Below the pieces are notes generated by a model that did no database searches, was not told the origin of the DNA, and saw nothing but the letters and a program-made list of their open reading frames with translations. Position numbers and translations under genes: made by a program. A stretch of DNA of 64,000 nt from Pseudoalteromonas luteoviolacea S2607 (lineage in GTDB: Bacteria > Pseudomonadota > Gammaproteobacteria > Enterobacterales > Alteromonadaceae), in assembly GCF_001625575.1 (NCBI RefSeq), contig NZ_AUXV01000056.1:186001-250000 (forward strand), read 5' to 3'. The first letter of the stretch is position 1; every line of letters starts with the position of its first letter. Of the stretch, positions 1-8,496 are shown one piece after another.

Positions 1-914
1 TTCCTGACTTGAAGTTAAAAGGTGCTTCAAGTGTGGTGTACTCTCCCAAACATAACACTGTTTATACCACTTCATTTTATAGTGGTTCTCTGACTTCGTT
101 TGCGACTAAAGGTAAATCTGAATTCTACCCAATAAGCACGCTGTCAGATAATATCGACTTTAAAACCGCATTTGGTGATTACACTAAAATAAAGCAGCAA
201 GATTCATTGGGCCTAATTGGCGCTTGGAGCGCAATACTGTCAAACGACGAAAATTATATTCTAACAGCAAGCTATCAAAGTGATGCCATATCTCGATTTC
301 AAATCGATCCGGATGGTAAACTCTCGTTTAAGGGGAAATTGTTACCAGAGCATAACTGGGGTAGACCCACATCGATAGAAAAAACAAAAGATGGTCAAAC
401 TTTGTTTGTTGCAGGGTTTGAAAATAATCAAATATCGGTATTAAAAAAAGCAGCCAATCAGGAATATCAACTAAAGCAAATTCTCTCCCATCCCACATTA
501 TTAGGCCCTCAAAAGTTAGTCACATCAAGCACAGGTCAGTTTTTATTCGCCGCGGGGGCAAAAAGTAATTCACTAGTTGTCTTTAAAAAAGGTTCGCTGG
601 GCAACTATTTACATCACCAAAGTATTGATAGTCAGCAATTACCGTCTGGCGGATTGAATGGAGCTTGCTGTATCGCATTGACTAAAAATGAGAACGCCGT
701 TTATGTGAGTGGTGAAATGGACAATGGTCTATTAGTTTTTGATATTAACCAACATACTCAACAGCTAACTTTTAATCGCAAAGTTGAATCTGTAGGTGGG
801 GTTGATATTAGTAAGGTATCTGTTTTGAGAGTAGCTGACAGTGGCAAATATCTATTTATTGGTACGGGAAAAAACAACACAATTGTAGTGCTACAAATTA
901 AGAGTGCACTATGA
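1..914 (+). CDS. beta-propeller (lactonase/YVTN-like) protein, 5' end cut by window
   Basis: The reading frame is open to the left edge, so the true start lies outside the window and the TTG at 9 is probably internal. The visible 300 residues contain repeated units of about 45-50 residues that alternate short beta strands with phrases such as GRPTSIEKTKDGQTLFVAG and LLVFDINQ. This pattern is typical of seven-bladed lactonase/YVTN beta-propellers. No catalytic residues can be assigned. The gene converges on the hydrolase at 909-1619 and the two stop codons overlap by a few bases. Function unknown; the fold call is moderately sure and enzymatic activity is not claimed. Confidence 0.6.
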   Translation, partial: PDLKLKGASSVVYSPKHNTVYTTSFYSGSLTSFATKGKSEFYPISTLSDNIDFKTAFGDYTKIKQQDSLGLIGAWSAILSNDENYILTASYQSDAISRFQIDPDGKLSFKGKLLPEHNWGRPTSIEKTKDGQTLFVAGFENNQISVLKKAANQEYQLKQILSHPTLLGPQKLVTSSTGQFLFAAGAKSNSLVVFKKGSLGNYLHHQSIDSQQLPSGGLNGACCIALTKNENAVYVSGEMDNGLLVFDINQHTQQLTFNRKVESVGGVDISKVSVLRVADSGKYLFIGTGKNNTIVVLQIKSAL

Positions 915-1619
915 TTTAGGTTGAGATTGTTGTAACCACGCGCCTACTAAATGAACAAGCTCACCAGGCTGTTCTATTGGCAGCATATGACCATCCCCTT
1001 CTCTGATAACTAAGTTAACAAAAGGACTATCAATCCCATTAGAAAACCAATTGTGATTGATAAGCGTGTCATTGCGGCTAAACCAAAATACTATTGGAAT
1101 CTCAAGGGCAAGTAAATTTGCCTTTAGACAACGGCGCTGCGTAGTATAAGTATATTGGCTAATTAACTCATCTGTACCAAGGTCTCTATCCATCTCTTGA
1201 AGCAACGCGATCAAACTTGGTTTGCGGGATGTGCACTCTAGTAAAGATGCAGCCAGCTCTGCACTTAGACCTCGGTACCCAAAATTTTGGATAAACGCTA
1301 ACACTTGCTTTCTTTGTTGTAACTCTTTCTCTGGTAATGTTGTAGGACTGTTAGATACTACAAATAGCTTCCTCACTTTAGTGGGAAATAACACGCTAAA
1401 GTAGGCCGCGATGTACCCCCCTAAAGAAAAACCTAAGAGATTAATTTTTTGTTCCCCAATGATTTCGTTTAACTGGATGCAGATTTCATCAAACGTCATA
1501 TTTTTAGGGATCCCTAAATGTTCTAACTGGATATTGGGGCCTAGTTTAGTTTTTGCTAAATGCCAAATCTTCTCGTTACACATGGTCCCTGCAATTACAT
1601 ATACCTTTACGTTGTTCAT
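909..1619 (-). CDS. alpha/beta-hydrolase family protein
   Basis: A protein of about 236 residues with the alpha/beta-hydrolase nucleophile elbow GFSLGG (Ser about residue 65), an Asp in FSRNDTLINH and a His in GDGHMLPIEQPG, giving a plausible Ser-Asp-His triad. There is no signal peptide, so it is probably cytoplasmic. The substrate is unknown: an esterase, lipase or C-C hydrolase is possible. The ATG at 1619 is chosen; an in-frame GTG at 1646 would add nine residues, and an AAGGAG lies between the two. It is convergent with the beta-propeller gene and lies six bases downstream of the membrane-protein gene, so those two may be co-transcribed. Confidence 0.75.
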   Translation of the reverse strand: MNNVKVYVIAGTMCNEKIWHLAKTKLGPNIQLEHLGIPKNMTFDEICIQLNEIIGEQKINLLGFSLGGYIAAYFSVLFPTKVRKLFVVSNSPTTLPEKELQQRKQVLAFIQNFGYRGLSAELAASLLECTSRKPSLIALLQEMDRDLGTDELISQYTYTTQRRCLKANLLALEIPIVFWFSRNDTLINHNWFSNGIDSPFVNLVIREGDGHMLPIEQPGELVHLVGAWLQQSQPKS

Positions 1620-1652
1620 ACTTTGCCCATGCTCCTTCACCTTCACCTTGAT

Positions 1653-2357
1653 TCACTTAGCTGTGTTATAACTACTTCTATTTGATTCTAGCCTTGTTGT
1701 TATAGACTTTATATACCCTCTACTAAATAGCACAACAGGTATGATAATCGTTGTTGTAAACAAAGCCGCAATTGTATTAAATGACGAATTATAAAAAAGC
1801 TGTAAAAGCAAAGTCCCCGTTAATGCTAAAGCAAAAACCAAATTCAATACTAATAGTACTTCGGGGGTTAACAGCCCTTTTTTGACATTTATTTTTGACA
1901 CCTCGAAAGACAACTCAATGTTCGTAAGTCTAAATATCCAATACTGAGAATAAAAGATTAAAAATATACAAACTGTTCTTACAACGAGCGAAAGCGTACT
2001 CCCGTCAAGCACTAAAAAGTAAAACAAAGACACAAAGGGAAGGCACCATAATAATAACCAAACTAAAGAAATATCTCTTTCCTGTACATGGAAAATATAA
2101 GTGGCGCTTAGAGGTGCTAGGAAGAAGAGTGAAGATTGTAAAATGACATCTGCGTATGGGGGTATACTGAAAGGCAGGGTGACGTTCGGTAGATTTAATA
2201 GCTGGCCAAAGGGTCCAATAATTACAGTCCAATAAATTGCCAATTCGAGTGTGGACTTTAAAGTGATATTTTGTTGGATAGTTAGGTAAGAGATCGTGAT
2301 GAAAAACGCTAAAACAATGCTTAGAAAGTAACACATCATTACTATGTCGATTGTCAA
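1653..2357 (-). CDS. hypothetical multi-pass membrane protein
   Basis: About 234 residues with some six or seven hydrophobic stretches of transmembrane length, from the N-terminal FLSIVLAFFITISYL to the C-terminal LFTTTIIIPVVLF, followed by a short basic Ser/Asn-rich tail. I do not recognise the family. The start is taken as the TTG at 2357 because AAGGAG lies six bases upstream; an in-frame TTG at 2375 would put that Shine-Dalgarno inside the gene, and ATG codons follow a few residues later. It lies directly upstream of the hydrolase at 909-1619. Probably an inner-membrane protein; role unknown. Confidence 0.55.
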   Translation of the reverse strand: MTIDIVMMCYFLSIVLAFFITISYLTIQQNITLKSTLELAIYWTVIIGPFGQLLNLPNVTLPFSIPPYADVILQSSLFFLAPLSATYIFHVQERDISLVWLLLWCLPFVSLFYFLVLDGSTLSLVVRTVCIFLIFYSQYWIFRLTNIELSFEVSKINVKKGLLTPEVLLVLNLVFALALTGTLLLQLFYNSSFNTIAALFTTTIIIPVVLFSRGYIKSITTRLESNRSSYNTAK

Positions 2358-3174
2358 AATACACTCCTTCTTCAATCATAGAGGCTGGCAGCATTTGGCT
2401 TTACCGTATGGTTGGTTTCACTAAATGACTCGCTAGTTTTGAGGTATTTATACCCTATTCACTTACGGTTATGCATAGTAGAACTTAACCTTTGTAGCAA
2501 ATTACGAGCTGTTTGAACAGTCGATACACCAACCTAACACGGCATCTTCTAGACTCAGATCAAAAAAAACTTTAAAAATATCAGAAAATTATAAATTCAT
2601 TTTTTACATTAATGACCATAACAAAAACCTTTATCTATCATTTTACAAATTAATCACTTTTATGACTGCTTAAAGAATAAGCACAAATTTATTATTACCC
2701 AACAATTCCTAGTTAAAGCCAAAAGTTCTAAATTACTATGAACCATAAAAAATAATAATATTTACAACCCTCTATCAAACAAACGTAAAGTTAATAATAA
2801 TCCCTCATTACATTACTGAAATATAAAAATACAAAATATTGAAATTAATTATTCTATAAAAGAAACGGCATGCACTTGCATTAAGAGAAACAATCTTGAT
2901 TTAAATAAATTTCTATAGGGTTTACAGATTCAGATTTAGTCGCTAGCTTAATTTGCATTCAGTTTTAAGCACTATTTAACTCTGCCAAATGACGACTTAT
3001 AAAAACTACGTCAATTTGTTTTTATTTAAATATGGTCGGGTATTTTGATAGAGAAAGCCGCTTAGCTGAAGTTAATTCTTGATATGAATTTATTCATCAA
3101 GAATTAGAAATCACTCATGTGAAATACATAAAAAATTGGGGCTACCCCCCTACTTGTTATCAAAGGAGTTAACA
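2358..3174. other. AT-rich intergenic region, about 0.8 kb
   Basis: No convincing open reading frame or RNA gene is visible. The stretch is very AT-rich and separates two divergently transcribed genes, so it should hold promoters for both. The only clear structure is a hairpin at 3073-3106, listed separately. Confidence 0.5.
3073..3106 (+). promoter_or_regulatory. hairpin in leader of secreted-protein gene
   Basis: An 11-bp perfect inverted repeat (TAATTCTTGAT / ATCAAGAATTA) flanks a 12-base loop, which itself contains ATGAAT/ATTCAT as an alternative pairing. It ends about 70 bases before the ATG at 3175. No U-tract follows, so it is more likely an operator or mRNA structure than a terminator. 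Function is inferred only from position. Confidence 0.35.
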
Positions 3175-3981
3175 ATGAAATTTAAACTACTCGCAGCGCT
3201 AACAACTGGATTTATAGCTAATTCTGTGTACGCTCAGACTGTCGTCAATGATTTAGACGGCTATAACAGAGCGTCTGCCTACGCTAACGGGGCAGTTGAT
3301 CGTATCGTTACTGATTCGTTTAATGCCCGTACATTTAACGCGTGGATTTACTTTAGAGAAGGTGGCTCTGAATGTACGAGTGGCTATATTTACGACGAAA
3401 TCACTGGCCAGCAATACGGTACTGTTAAATTTGGTACAGGCGGGCCTGGCGCGAGTATGGTTGATACTGTGTACTTCAATGGTACTTTTAACGACGAGCA
3501 ATTGCAGCGCAATCGCGTATTGGCATTAAGCTGTCAAAACCTACAGGGCGAACAGTTCAAGGTTTACCATAAGTTTTCTGGCTTACCGGCAATCACTTGG
3601 GACACGAGTCTAGTTGGTGTAGGTGAATATAAGATGCCAGATTGTACAGGGTCAAGTTCGCACTGTGGTGGCCGTGGCTGGTATGAGCAGGTAAGTTACA
3701 CATCGTCTCTGCACGTAAACAATAAAAATGAAGACACATATTGTACAGCAACAATGAACGAGGGGTTTACCTCTCGAGTTTTCAATGGTTATGACAGTAC
3801 TCCGCTTTTCCACACAAATCACTTTGCGCTTGAAAACGAAGTATATAACTTTAATGGACCGGCATTCAGACAAACTGTCACGTGCCACAGTCCTGTAGGT
3901 CAAACTCAACGGACTCAAGTTTGGGTTGTTTCTGGCGAGAATGATATCAACTTAGAAGTTGATTACACCGTTTATAAATAG
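3175..3981 (+). CDS. secreted hypothetical protein with several cysteines
   Basis: A 268-residue protein with a classical signal peptide (MKFKLLAALTTGFIANSVYA, cleavage before QTVVND). The ATG at 3175 is chosen over an upstream TTG because AAAGGAG sits six bases before it and the signal peptide starts there. The mature part contains at least six Cys in the segments SECTSG, LSCQN, PDCTGSSSHCGG, DTYCT and VTCHSP, consistent with disulphides in an exported protein. Aromatic and Gly/Asn-rich beta-type sequence dominates. I do not recognise a family; an extracellular or periplasmic beta-rich protein is inferred. Confidence 0.7.
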   Translation: MKFKLLAALTTGFIANSVYAQTVVNDLDGYNRASAYANGAVDRIVTDSFNARTFNAWIYFREGGSECTSGYIYDEITGQQYGTVKFGTGGPGASMVDTVYFNGTFNDEQLQRNRVLALSCQNLQGEQFKVYHKFSGLPAITWDTSLVGVGEYKMPDCTGSSSHCGGRGWYEQVSYTSSLHVNNKNEDTYCTATMNEGFTSRVFNGYDSTPLFHTNHFALENEVYNFNGPAFRQTVTCHSPVGQTQRTQVWVVSGENDINLEVDYTVYK

Positions 3982-4116
3982 ACCTTAATTTCTGATAAAG
4001 CGCTTATATAAGCACTTTAATAATCGAGTCTCTTTTGCCCGGTTACTCGCACTACTCAATTCGTGTAAATCTTAAGTATGGTAAATATTCTACTTAATTT
4101 AGTATCAGGAATTGAT

Positions 4117-4145
4117 CAAAAAAGGCACCTTACCGGTGCCTTTTA
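4117..4145. terminator. bidirectional rho-independent terminator
   Basis: Stem GGCACC / GGTGCC at 4124-4140 with a 5-base loop, flanked by A-run and T-run. It lies between convergent genes and can serve the secreted protein on + and the amidohydrolase pair on -. Confidence 0.8.
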
Positions 4146-4160
4146 TTAGCCGATATTCTA

Positions 4161-5408
4161 TTACTTAGTATACCCGCGTGGCATATTTGAATCTGTTGTA
4201 TAACGCTCACGTAGTTTATCATGACGCGATTCTGTTGTTACAGGCTCACCATTAATCCAAACCTTGTCAATGCGTGTGCTGAATTCAAACGGGTCAGCTG
4301 TCCAAAGGACGACGTCTGCACGTGATCCTGCAGCGATTTTGCCACCTTCAATGCCAAACGCATCTGCAACGTTAGAAGTCATTGCTTTTAGCGCGCCGTC
4401 ATGTGTCATACCATTTGCTACAGCAATACCGGCATCAAAACGCATTTGATATACATTGTGACTACCATCGCCAGCAACATTCAGAATAACCTTAACACCA
4501 GCTTTTTCTAATTCACCGGCGTTACCTAGATGGGCATGCAGCGCGTCAAAGCCAGATGGTAGGTTAGAAACAGCACTGACAATAACAGGCACTTCTGCTT
4601 TTGCTAATTGCTCTTTTACAAGCACAGCATCATCGCCACCGCTAATGATCAGGTTCAAACCGTACTGCTCTTTAAGCGCGGCTAACTCAAGAAGTTGTGA
4701 AGCTCTTGATGCATACGCAACAACTGGAAGCTCCCCTCTCAGTACTTGCGTTAATAACTTCTCTTCTGACGAAGGGTCTTTATCTTTTTTCTTGTCTTTC
4801 TTCGAAGTTAGCTTTTTCTTTTGGTCAGCCAACTTCTTAACAAAAGATTGCATAGCAGAACCACGTGATGCATCACCACTAACCGCGCCTAAATCAACTA
4901 TCAAAGCTGTTTTTCGGTCGGTTACACTGTCAAATTCGCCAGATAGATCAGCAACGAATGCTAAACCCATAAACACACCGCTTTCACCCCAAGGCAAAGA
5001 AGGCACACTGATATTTTGTGTAATACCACCTTTTCTTGCATAAGGGATTAAGCTGGAACGAGGATTAAAAGCTGAGCTCGGATCAAATTCGATACCTGAT
5101 TTATCGTACGCATCTACAGAGCGAGAAACTGCACCAACCTCTACAAGCCCAAGGTGGTTCATCGAACCAATTAACCCTGGTGTCAACACTTTACCACTTG
5201 CATCAACAGTAATGTCCGCATTGACTGATTTTGGGTTTATCGCCTTAATTTTACCATTTTCGATAACAACCGTTGCATTCTCTAACACGCCCTGACTTGT
5301 TTGTGTGTGCACGGTCGCATTGGTAATTGCAGTGATTTGAGCAAATGCCGCCGAAGAGCTAAGCAATGCACCAGTTAATATAGATAATTTAAACTTGTTC
5401 ATTGTCAC
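4161..5408 (-). CDS. exported amidohydrolase-family protein, metal site degenerate
   Basis: A 415-residue amidohydrolase-superfamily protein with a signal peptide (ending AAFAQ). The N-terminal beta-sandwich strands (NATVHTQ, GKIKAI) and the C-terminal signature GKIAAGSRADVVLW...VWINGEPV are intact. Compared with its upstream neighbour, the HxH metal motif reads MNHLG, keeping only the second His. The positions of the later metal-binding His are Ser (ASRASQ) and Gly (SGGDDA), while an Asp in AGDGS remains. A Lys-rich insert lies near residues 195-215. It starts four bases after the stop of the 5413-6798 gene, so the two form an operon. Possibly a non-catalytic partner subunit; this is inference. 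Confidence 0.8.
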   Translation of the reverse strand: MTMNKFKLSILTGALLSSSAAFAQITAITNATVHTQTSQGVLENATVVIENGKIKAINPKSVNADITVDASGKVLTPGLIGSMNHLGLVEVGAVSRSVDAYDKSGIEFDPSSAFNPRSSLIPYARKGGITQNISVPSLPWGESGVFMGLAFVADLSGEFDSVTDRKTALIVDLGAVSGDASRGSAMQSFVKKLADQKKKLTSKKDKKKDKDPSSEEKLLTQVLRGELPVVAYASRASQLLELAALKEQYGLNLIISGGDDAVLVKEQLAKAEVPVIVSAVSNLPSGFDALHAHLGNAGELEKAGVKVILNVAGDGSHNVYQMRFDAGIAVANGMTHDGALKAMTSNVADAFGIEGGKIAAGSRADVVLWTADPFEFSTRIDKVWINGEPVTTESRHDKLRERYTTDSNMPRGYTK

Positions 5409-5412
5409 TCCC

Positions 5413-6798
5413 CTAGCGCTGACCTAACATAAAATCACTAACTGCTTGGTATTTACTGTCGTGACGATCGTATACTTTCGCGCCGTCAATAAATACTTTT
5501 TCAGCTTTCGAGTAAACGCTAAATGGACTTTGGTCCCAAATAACAACGTCAGCTTGTTTGCCAGCAGCGATAGAACCTGTCAGCTCTTCGACACCTAACG
5601 ATTTAGCAGCATTATAAGTTATCCACTTAATCGCATGCTCTTCTTTGATGTCAAAACCGACTTCATTTGCTGAGTACATTACTTTCGCAGCCTCATGATT
5701 TAAGCGCTGAATCGTCGTATCAGAGTCTGAATGGATAACTGCACATGAATTCTTAGCAGCATCAACAATTGCCACGTTTTCTAATGACATGTCGTAAGCT
5801 TCCATTTTGAAGCCCCACCAATCTGGCCACAGTGCAGCACAGTTGCCATTTTCACCTAATAGATCAGCGATCTTATAAGCCTCAACGCCATGATGGAATG
5901 TACCTGCATGATAGCCAAACTCTTTAGATAAGTCGATCATCATAGCCATTTCCTCTGCTTTATAGCAGTGGTTATGAATTAAAATTTCACCATCTAAAAC
6001 ACCGCGCAGAGTATCCAACTTGATGTCACGATGTGGAGCATCTGGGTTCAAACCAGCTGCATATTCGGCTTCGTATTGCTCCCACGCACGCTTATATTCA
6101 GACGCTTCAATCCAAGCTTCTCGATAACCTGCCATGTTACCCATACGTGTTTTTGGTGCAACACCTTGTCCACCATAGACACGTTTAGGGTTTTCACCAC
6201 ATGCCATTTTTAAACCATATGGCGCTTCTGGAAATTTCATACCTTGCATGGTTTCTGAAGGCACATTCTTCAACGTAACAGCACGACCACCAAACAAGTT
6301 CGCTGAACCTGGTAAAATTTGTAGTGACGTGATACCACCTTCTCGAGCACGATTAAAGCCCGGATCTTGCGGCCACACCGAATGCTCGACCCAAACTTGA
6401 GCGGTGTTTGGATTGATCATCTCATTACCATCTTGGTGAGACTCAACGCCTGGGCTAGGATAAGCACCAAGGTGTGAATGATTGTCAATGATACCAGGCG
6501 TGACCCATTTGCCAGCCGCATCAATTGTTGTATCTGCATTAACAGACAAGTCTTTGCCAACTTGGCTAATTTTACCATCAACAATATACACATCAGCATC
6601 ATTAATTCTTTCGCCAGTACCAGTGAGTACTGTTGCATTCGTGATTAATGTACTTGAAGTAGAGTGAGGCTTGTAAGTACTTGGATAAGGGTTTTTCTCG
6701 ATTGTGACTTTATCTTTTTGCGGGCCAGTATCTTGCTGGCAACCAAAAAGAGCTGTGCTTAGAGCAAGCACGATCACAGAGGGTTTAAATATATGCAT
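5413..6798 (-). CDS. amidohydrolase lipoprotein (imidazolonepropionase/dipeptidase-like)
   Basis: A 461-residue amidohydrolase-superfamily enzyme. An N-terminal lipobox LFGC near residue 19 predicts a lipoprotein. Metal ligands are visible: the HSH motif in GIIDNHSHLG, His in LIHNHCYKAEE, His in GTFHHGVEA, and the Asp of VIHSDSD. The C-terminal signature GSIAAGKQADVVIWD is also present. The family hydrolyses amide bonds, often of dipeptides or cyclic imides; the substrate is not deducible. It is first in a two-gene operon with the degenerate homologue downstream. The hydrolytic class is sure, the substrate is not. Confidence 0.85.
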   Translation of the reverse strand: MHIFKPSVIVLALSTALFGCQQDTGPQKDKVTIEKNPYPSTYKPHSTSSTLITNATVLTGTGERINDADVYIVDGKISQVGKDLSVNADTTIDAAGKWVTPGIIDNHSHLGAYPSPGVESHQDGNEMINPNTAQVWVEHSVWPQDPGFNRAREGGITSLQILPGSANLFGGRAVTLKNVPSETMQGMKFPEAPYGLKMACGENPKRVYGGQGVAPKTRMGNMAGYREAWIEASEYKRAWEQYEAEYAAGLNPDAPHRDIKLDTLRGVLDGEILIHNHCYKAEEMAMMIDLSKEFGYHAGTFHHGVEAYKIADLLGENGNCAALWPDWWGFKMEAYDMSLENVAIVDAAKNSCAVIHSDSDTTIQRLNHEAAKVMYSANEVGFDIKEEHAIKWITYNAAKSLGVEELTGSIAAGKQADVVIWDQSPFSVYSKAEKVFIDGAKVYDRHDSKYQAVSDFMLGQR

Positions 6799-7253
6799 TT
6801 TCTTCTCTCTGTAGTTTTTATGTGACTGTAGCTAAAATTCACATAAATTTCGATATAAAAGTCTCAAAACGCAATAAATTATGATGAATGACCATAAAAT
6901 CGCTACACTGTTCAAAATTTATGTACAATTTTTAACTCACCAGCTGGTTTTTTAGACACACATTTACACACTCCGACACACTTTTGAAATGGGTTTTAAT
7001 AAAAGCCTGAAAAGTTGGAAATGCCCTTCAAATAATTAGCTGCATAGATGTTAACCAAAAAATAATTTCTATTTCCCCCTATCATTTAGTAATAATTCCC
7101 TCGTTTTTTTGCTTATACAATTAACTAGTTAGATGCATAGATTACCGATGAAATAATTGCTTACATTCGCACAATTTTCAATTACAGCATTTTGATAATA
7201 AAACACCAATACTGAAGGTGAGTCGCACATAACACCCAGTTTGGAGAACGAAA
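6799..7253. other. intergenic region between divergent genes
   Basis: 455 bases of AT-rich sequence that should contain promoters for the amidohydrolase operon (-) and the small exported protein (+). I see no open reading frame, RNA gene or clear operator. Confidence 0.4.
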
Positions 7254-7610
7254 ATGAAAGCTATAATAACCGCTGTTGCACTAGTTGGACTTGCATCTAC
7301 TGCCAATCAAGCAGAAGCCGTTGAATTTGTCGCTGCTGACGATAGCCTAGCCACACACCTTTGTTTGGCATTTGCGTCAAATCGCCCGCATGTAATGCTC
7401 GAAGAATTAAGAGGAAAACAATCTCTGAAAAAGAATATAGCGAATAAATTACACTGTAATGATATGGACTTAAGAGAGTTTGCTGAAACTTACAGCCTCA
7501 CTCGTAACGCTAAATTCATGAATATTGAATTAGATACAAAGACTTCTATAAAAGATTTGTCTGCTCAGAAAAATGCACCTGCAACAGTCGTATTATCAGG
7601 TTCAAAATGA
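7254..7610 (+). CDS. DUF3718-like small exported protein
   Basis: A 118-residue protein with a signal peptide (cleavage around NQAEA-VEF) and a GGAGAACG Shine-Dalgarno upstream. The mature part has two Cys (THLCLAFAS and KLHCNDMDL) in a pattern I associate with DUF3718 proteins of Alteromonadales, and a downstream LREFAETY segment. Function is unknown; a periplasmic disulphide-bonded protein is inferred. The family assignment is from memory of the motif and is moderate. Confidence 0.6.
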   Translation: MKAIITAVALVGLASTANQAEAVEFVAADDSLATHLCLAFASNRPHVMLEELRGKQSLKKNIANKLHCNDMDLREFAETYSLTRNAKFMNIELDTKTSIKDLSAQKNAPATVVLSGSK

Positions 7611-7635
7611 TGATTCAGGTAAGTAAACCAAGAAG

Positions 7636-7671
7636 TAAGTGCGCATTCTACATGTCTTAAATGCGCACTTA
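7636..7671. terminator. hairpin between convergent genes, probable terminator
   Basis: A 12-bp perfect stem TAAGTGCGCATT / AATGCGCACTTA with a 12-base loop lies between the stop codons of the DUF3718-like and DUF445 genes. The following T-run is weak, so efficiency is uncertain. Confidence 0.55.
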
Positions 7672-7675
7672 TTAG

Positions 7676-8449
7676 TTATACAAAACTCGCAATTAAGCCA
7701 AAAACGCCACCAAACACGCCGCCCCATACTACAAGCCAGCCCAAGTGTGTGTGTATCATATTCTGCACTATGTTTTTGACCATAACAGGCGTTAGTTCAT
7801 TTAATCTCTCGTCTACTGCATGCTCAATGGCACTTCGAATGGACTCCAATGACTGGCCATTTGTCAATATACCTGACACCTTGTCTTTAAATTCAGGCTC
7901 TTCACTGATCTCTTTCAACGCTTCCCTCATTTTATCAGTAAACGTTTCTCTCATTGGCTCAATGGCTTCTTTGCCGCCCACCATTGCAAGCATCGCCCCA
8001 AATTGCGAGCCTTCGATAACTTGTACTAGCTTGTTAAACGCAATTGACAGGTCAGCATGTTCAATAACAGGGTTTAAGTCGATATCTATCTGGTTTTTAG
8101 AAGCAAAGCTTTGCAGTTTGTCTTGATTAAAAAACTCGTCCAAAATTAGTTCTTTAATCGCTACCTTAAACTCTTTAAATTTAATCGTGATAACGCCGGA
8201 GCCGTATAATCCAGGTACTTTTTCAAATAACATGTGTACAGCTAGCCAATTTGTAACTGCGCCTGACAATGCAAATAGGCCCATAGTTAAAATCAAGTCA
8301 TTTTGACTTAACCAGCCACCCGCCACGAGTGCAGCTGCAAGTAAGTTTGTTAAGACACTTTTGTTCAATGTGGAATTCCAATACGATTCTAAAACTGCTG
8401 CTATTCTATTGAATTTAATTTTGCACTCAAGTATTTGTGTTATAGCCAA
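7676..8449 (-). CDS. DUF445 family membrane-associated protein
   Basis: A 257-residue protein with the DUF445 signature ALSGAVTNWLAVHMLFEKVPGLYGSGVI near residues 55-85 (quoted only in part elsewhere), two hydrophobic segments near the N-terminus (TNLLAAALVAGGWL and LILTMGLFALSG) and one at the C-terminus (LGWLVVWGGVFGGVFGLIA). The central part is amphipathic helical. The annotated start is a TTG with weak Shine-Dalgarno; a start slightly further downstream is possible. Family members are inner-membrane proteins of unknown role. It is convergent with the upstream small exported protein. Confidence 0.8.
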   Translation of the reverse strand: MAITQILECKIKFNRIAAVLESYWNSTLNKSVLTNLLAAALVAGGWLSQNDLILTMGLFALSGAVTNWLAVHMLFEKVPGLYGSGVITIKFKEFKVAIKELILDEFFNQDKLQSFASKNQIDIDLNPVIEHADLSIAFNKLVQVIEGSQFGAMLAMVGGKEAIEPMRETFTDKMREALKEISEEPEFKDKVSGILTNGQSLESIRSAIEHAVDERLNELTPVMVKNIVQNMIHTHLGWLVVWGGVFGGVFGLIASFV

Positions 8450-8496
8450 AATCGTCCATAGTTAAAAAATGGCGTTAAGACACCACCGGGCAGACT

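Noticed and set aside
909..1619. BioH, the missing esterase of the biotin pathway
   Set aside because: It is a generic alpha/beta hydrolase 13 kb from the biotin operon with no specific BioH feature visible.
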